A DNA stretch of 64,000 bases from Nymphaea colorata (Eukaryota; Streptophyta; Magnoliopsida; Nymphaeales; Nymphaeaceae): positions 2,196,001 to 2,260,000 of the forward strand of contig NC_045147.1 in NCBI RefSeq assembly GCF_008831285.2, given 5' to 3'. Positions within the stretch are counted from its first letter, which is position 1; each line of letters starts with the position of its first letter. A program made the position numbers and the translations under genes. Shown piece after piece: positions 61,228-64,000 of this stretch. The notes beneath the pieces were generated by a model that was not told where the DNA came from, made no database searches, and was given only the letters and a program-made list of their open reading frames with translations.

Positions 61228-61330
61228 AGAGGCTGGTGGAGGCTGCTGATGTGCGTCATTGTTTATATATGACGGTCTTCTTTAACTTTTATTTAGTTAT
61301 ATATAAGTGCCCCTTAAAATTTAAATAACT
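61228..61330. mobile_element. M1-type MITE remnant
   Basis: GCAGAGGCTGGTGGAGG at the left and AAGTGCCCCTTAAAATTTAA near the right match the layout of 45370-45545. The internal palindrome is lost. Confidence 0.4.
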
Positions 61331-61334
61331 GATA

Positions 61335-61412
61335 CTAACACTATAACACTAAATAACAATATAACACTATATAACATTATACCATATAACATTATAACAC
61401 TATAATACTATG
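61335..61412 (+). repeat. Degenerate ATAACACTAT minisatellite
   Basis: About seven imperfect copies of a 10-11 bp unit (ATAACACTATA and variants). Confidence 0.75.
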
Positions 61413-62719
61413 ATGTTACATAATCTCTCACGAGTGTCGGGGCGATGCCTTCAATATTCATTCACCATGTGAGGACCGATACCCACAAGGGATGGGCCAA
61501 AAGAAGAAAAGGTTGGGCCCATGCCAACCGCCTCAACCCACTTGGGTTCTCAGTTCACAAGATTGGTGTGCGGAACCAATTCGGTCGATCTGATCGGTAA
61601 CTAAATATTGGAGCACCACTGTGAGATCTGAAGAAATCCAAATCCAAGACTTCTAAAATTTAAAGCATTGATACCCCTTAGTCACAAATTTTTAGCTCGG
61701 AAACTTAATAATCATACTCGATGTTTGCCAAAATCAGATATCCGTTTCATTCCCTAATGAATTTCAAATTTGTAGTTCCAGATTTTTTAAATTAACTCAA
61801 CTAGTTTTGTTCAAGTTCAAATTGTATGTAAAACTGCATTCAAACAGTTGACATCAGTATGTTCATGATAATTAAACATATTTGAGGTCCAAGTGAAGAT
61901 CCCTGTGCATTTGAGCTCGCACAACCGACCCTGTTAGCAACCCTGTTCACCAGAGAGAGATAGAAAGAGAGAGAGGGAGGATAAAGAGGGGGAGACACAA
62001 CACCTAGTCCATTAAACTACATTAAATATGATTACACTCAATAACATAGTTATAAATAATGTTTTGGAGCTTTAAATGGTTAGGTTTTCTCAGGTATAAA
62101 GCTTGAAAAAAACGAAAAAAAAAAAAGTAAAAATGAGAGAAAAATAAAATAAGTAAGAAACTAATAACACAAACATCAAAAAATAAGTAGATTTACAATA
62201 AATAATAAATAGAAAGTGAAAAAACACGTTAAAAACATGTTTTTTCATTTTTAACGTTTTTTAAAAAATACATTTTTTAAAGTTTTAAATGGTTATTTAA
62301 TTGAGAATGGAAGGGGTAGCTATTACACGCTCGCGCTATCTATGGGGTATCCAGGCTTACGCTACAATCCTCTTTTGTGTAATTTATTTTACTTCAATCG
62401 ATCAAGGAGGAGAAAATGAGAAGAGGGGGTACATGCACAGGCAGCAGCTTTTGGTGAGCAATATTTTTTCATAACCACATCGGATGGACCTCCCGAGATG
62501 TTGAACAGTTAAAGCCTTCATCTTCTCCAAACCCCCCAAGGTGATTAAACACTTGCCGGAAAAGAACACCCGCACACAAACCAAAAAGGTTTTTTCAATT
62601 CTTTCATTTCATGTACTTTAACTGTTTATTTCTTTAGAGCGAGAGAGCCTTTGTCTGATCCAAGTGCGAGTACTCCACAAAAGGACAAAAAAAAAGTCCC
62701 TCTCTCACTCTCTCTCACA
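61413..62719. other. Unassigned DNA
   Basis: No recognised coding or element ends. Confidence 0.5.
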
Positions 62720-62820
62720 CACACATGACATGGGCCAGTGTAAGACGTCTCAGGTTCGATTCTCGTGAGAGGACCCCCACCCCCTCTGTTACGAGAATAG
62801 GTCATTGATTTTAACAATTA
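62720..62820 (+). mobile_element. tRNA-derived SINE head
   Basis: TGGGCCAGTGTA (62731-62742) is A-box-like and GGTTCGATTCT (62753-62763) is a good B-box, close together as in the copy at 58040-58250, with which it shares TTCGATTCTCGTG. Confidence 0.5.
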
Positions 62821-63499
62821 GCAAATGATGGAAATTAAGTTTAAAAAATGGTAACTTAGTTGTATTAATAAAAGACTTAGTTATCCTTCAAATAAGGAGA
62901 GTGATGTTGATTAACAGAAGTTCATCTGTTTTCTTCTTTGAGACGACATACTTCAGTCTCTAGAAAATGCAACCTGATTTCAATTTTCCTTAACTTCATA
63001 TCCATGATATGATCTTAATAAAATCAATAGCCTAAACGATTTTGATATATATATATATATATGTATATGAGTTTACTCAAAACACGCACTATACTATATC
63101 ATCGCTAAGAGATCTCAAGCTTTTTTCTTTTTTAGTGCAAGAGAGAGGACACACACCAAAAGCTGTGCATTTCCTTTAATGCAAAAGATAGAGCATGTTC
63201 ACCGAGAAAGGTGTCATGCTCATGGTTGAAGCTGAGCTAATATCAACTCATTTTGGGTCCAACAAGGAAGCGCACAGTGTCTTTAACATATCCCTAATTG
63301 GTTATATGAAAGTGGGTTCCCCACCTAAGTGCTTCTAGGACAGCAGTTTGTGGCACACCCTTGCTTGTTCCATGAGGAAATGATGTTACAACTTAACAAG
63401 TAATATTCTACTTTCTTGCCAGCTCCATCTCAACCATTGGCAGTGAATCCTTTCCTATTGCATCATCATCATTATTACCTCTCTCTCTCTTCCTTTGAG
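62821..63499. other. Unassigned DNA
   Basis: A short (TA)n at 63046-63062 is the only structure. Confidence 0.5.
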
Positions 63500-63660
63500 T
63501 GCCGGGGGAAGCTAGAATTTCACCTCCATAGAGCCATGTGACCAGTAAATAAAATTTTTTGAAAATTTTACCGAGGGCCAACCCTAAATTTTTTCAAATT
63601 TTACAGAGGCGAACAAAAACTTTAAATTTCGAAAATTTACAGAAGAGGGAAAAGAGCATG
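63500..63660. mobile_element. M1-type MITE remnant
   Basis: GCCGGGGGAAGCTAGAATTT at the left, then AAATTTTACCGAGGGCCAA and ACTTTAAATTTCGAAAATTT words of the family. Ends eroded. Confidence 0.4.
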
Positions 63661-63669
63661 CAACTCTAG

Positions 63670-63860
63670 GCATCGGGCCGAGCCAGACTTAATCGGGCCC
63701 ATCTGGGATGGCCCAATATGTTATCAGGCCGAACCGGTGCCTTTTTTTTGGGTTCAATCTCGAGCCCGAGTTGAACCGGGTACCAGGTACCCGTCAGGTA
63801 CTCAACCCACCCAAACCTTAGGGCCCTCGCTCCTGCCTTGCCCACCTTACCTCCGCCCTT
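63670..63860. repeat. GC-rich GGGCCGAGCC/AACCGGGTACC repeat
   Basis: It contains CGGGTACC-AG-GTACCCG, an inverted repeat around 63777-63793, and several GGGCC words. It resembles dispersed plant repeats of unknown class. Confidence 0.4.
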
Positions 63861-64000
63861 GGAACTAAGCAAATTCTAACTTTTGATTCTATATTTTCCA
63901 CAAGAACCAAGAAACACACTGCTAGAGAAGCAAAAGCCAGTGTCCCCACATCTTCAAAAGCCTCTTAGTTTCAAACTATGTTAACCTTGATAGGCTGCTT

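Overview
The window looks like repeat-rich intergenic DNA from a flowering-plant nuclear genome. The evidence is several Ty1/copia elements primed by the plant-type initiator-Met tRNA site (TGGTATCAGAGCC), plant LINEs, Harbinger-like and hAT-like MITEs, tRNA-derived SINE heads, long dinucleotide repeats, and a broken exon of an auxin response factor (ARF) gene. The species cannot be told from the sequence. I see no intact host gene, rRNA, tRNA gene, CRISPR array or prokaryotic feature.

Region 1 (about 0.9-14.7 kb) is one old LINE (LINE-1, + strand) cut open by later insertions. Its ORF1 is split by a complete but heavily mutated Ty1/copia element (Copia-1, 2873-7797, +). Its ORF2 endonuclease resumes at 7983, is interrupted by about 380 bp of foreign sequence (8849-9229), continues through the reverse transcriptase, and is cut again by a second, partly deleted copia on the other strand (Copia-2, about 10353-13837). 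The LINE tail follows.

Region 2 (14.7-31.7 kb) has unassigned DNA with two tandem duplications, a GAGCTCG-motif repeat, a single frameshifted ARF PB1-domain exon (20332-20525) abutting a 5'-truncated copia (Copia-3, +), and then Copia-4 (24351-30281, -). Copia-4 is the best preserved element, with both LTRs, PBS, and an RT-RNase H reading frame open for over 400 codons. A second copia tail joins the outside of its 5' LTR, an int-LTR-int-LTR arrangement.

Region 3 (31.7-38.4 kb) holds two related Harbinger-like TIR elements that appear to carry gene fragments: one a splice-site-bounded exon, the other a 167-codon ORF with an organelle-targeting-like N terminus. A CpG-rich promoter-like island follows, with nine TGACG/CGTCA cores in 151 bp.

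Region 4 (38.4-64 kb) is AT-rich with scattered MITEs, an internally deleted copia (Copia-5, -), long microsatellites including a (TC)(TA)(GA) hairpin-capable tract, and a degenerate second LINE (LINE-2, 55.9-58.9 kb) with a SINE inside it. At least fourteen two-copy direct tandem duplications of 20-151 bp occur across the window.

All pol and gag frames are damaged, so the elements look immobile. Boundaries marked approximate were set by eye. Family assignments rest on motif recognition, not on a database search.
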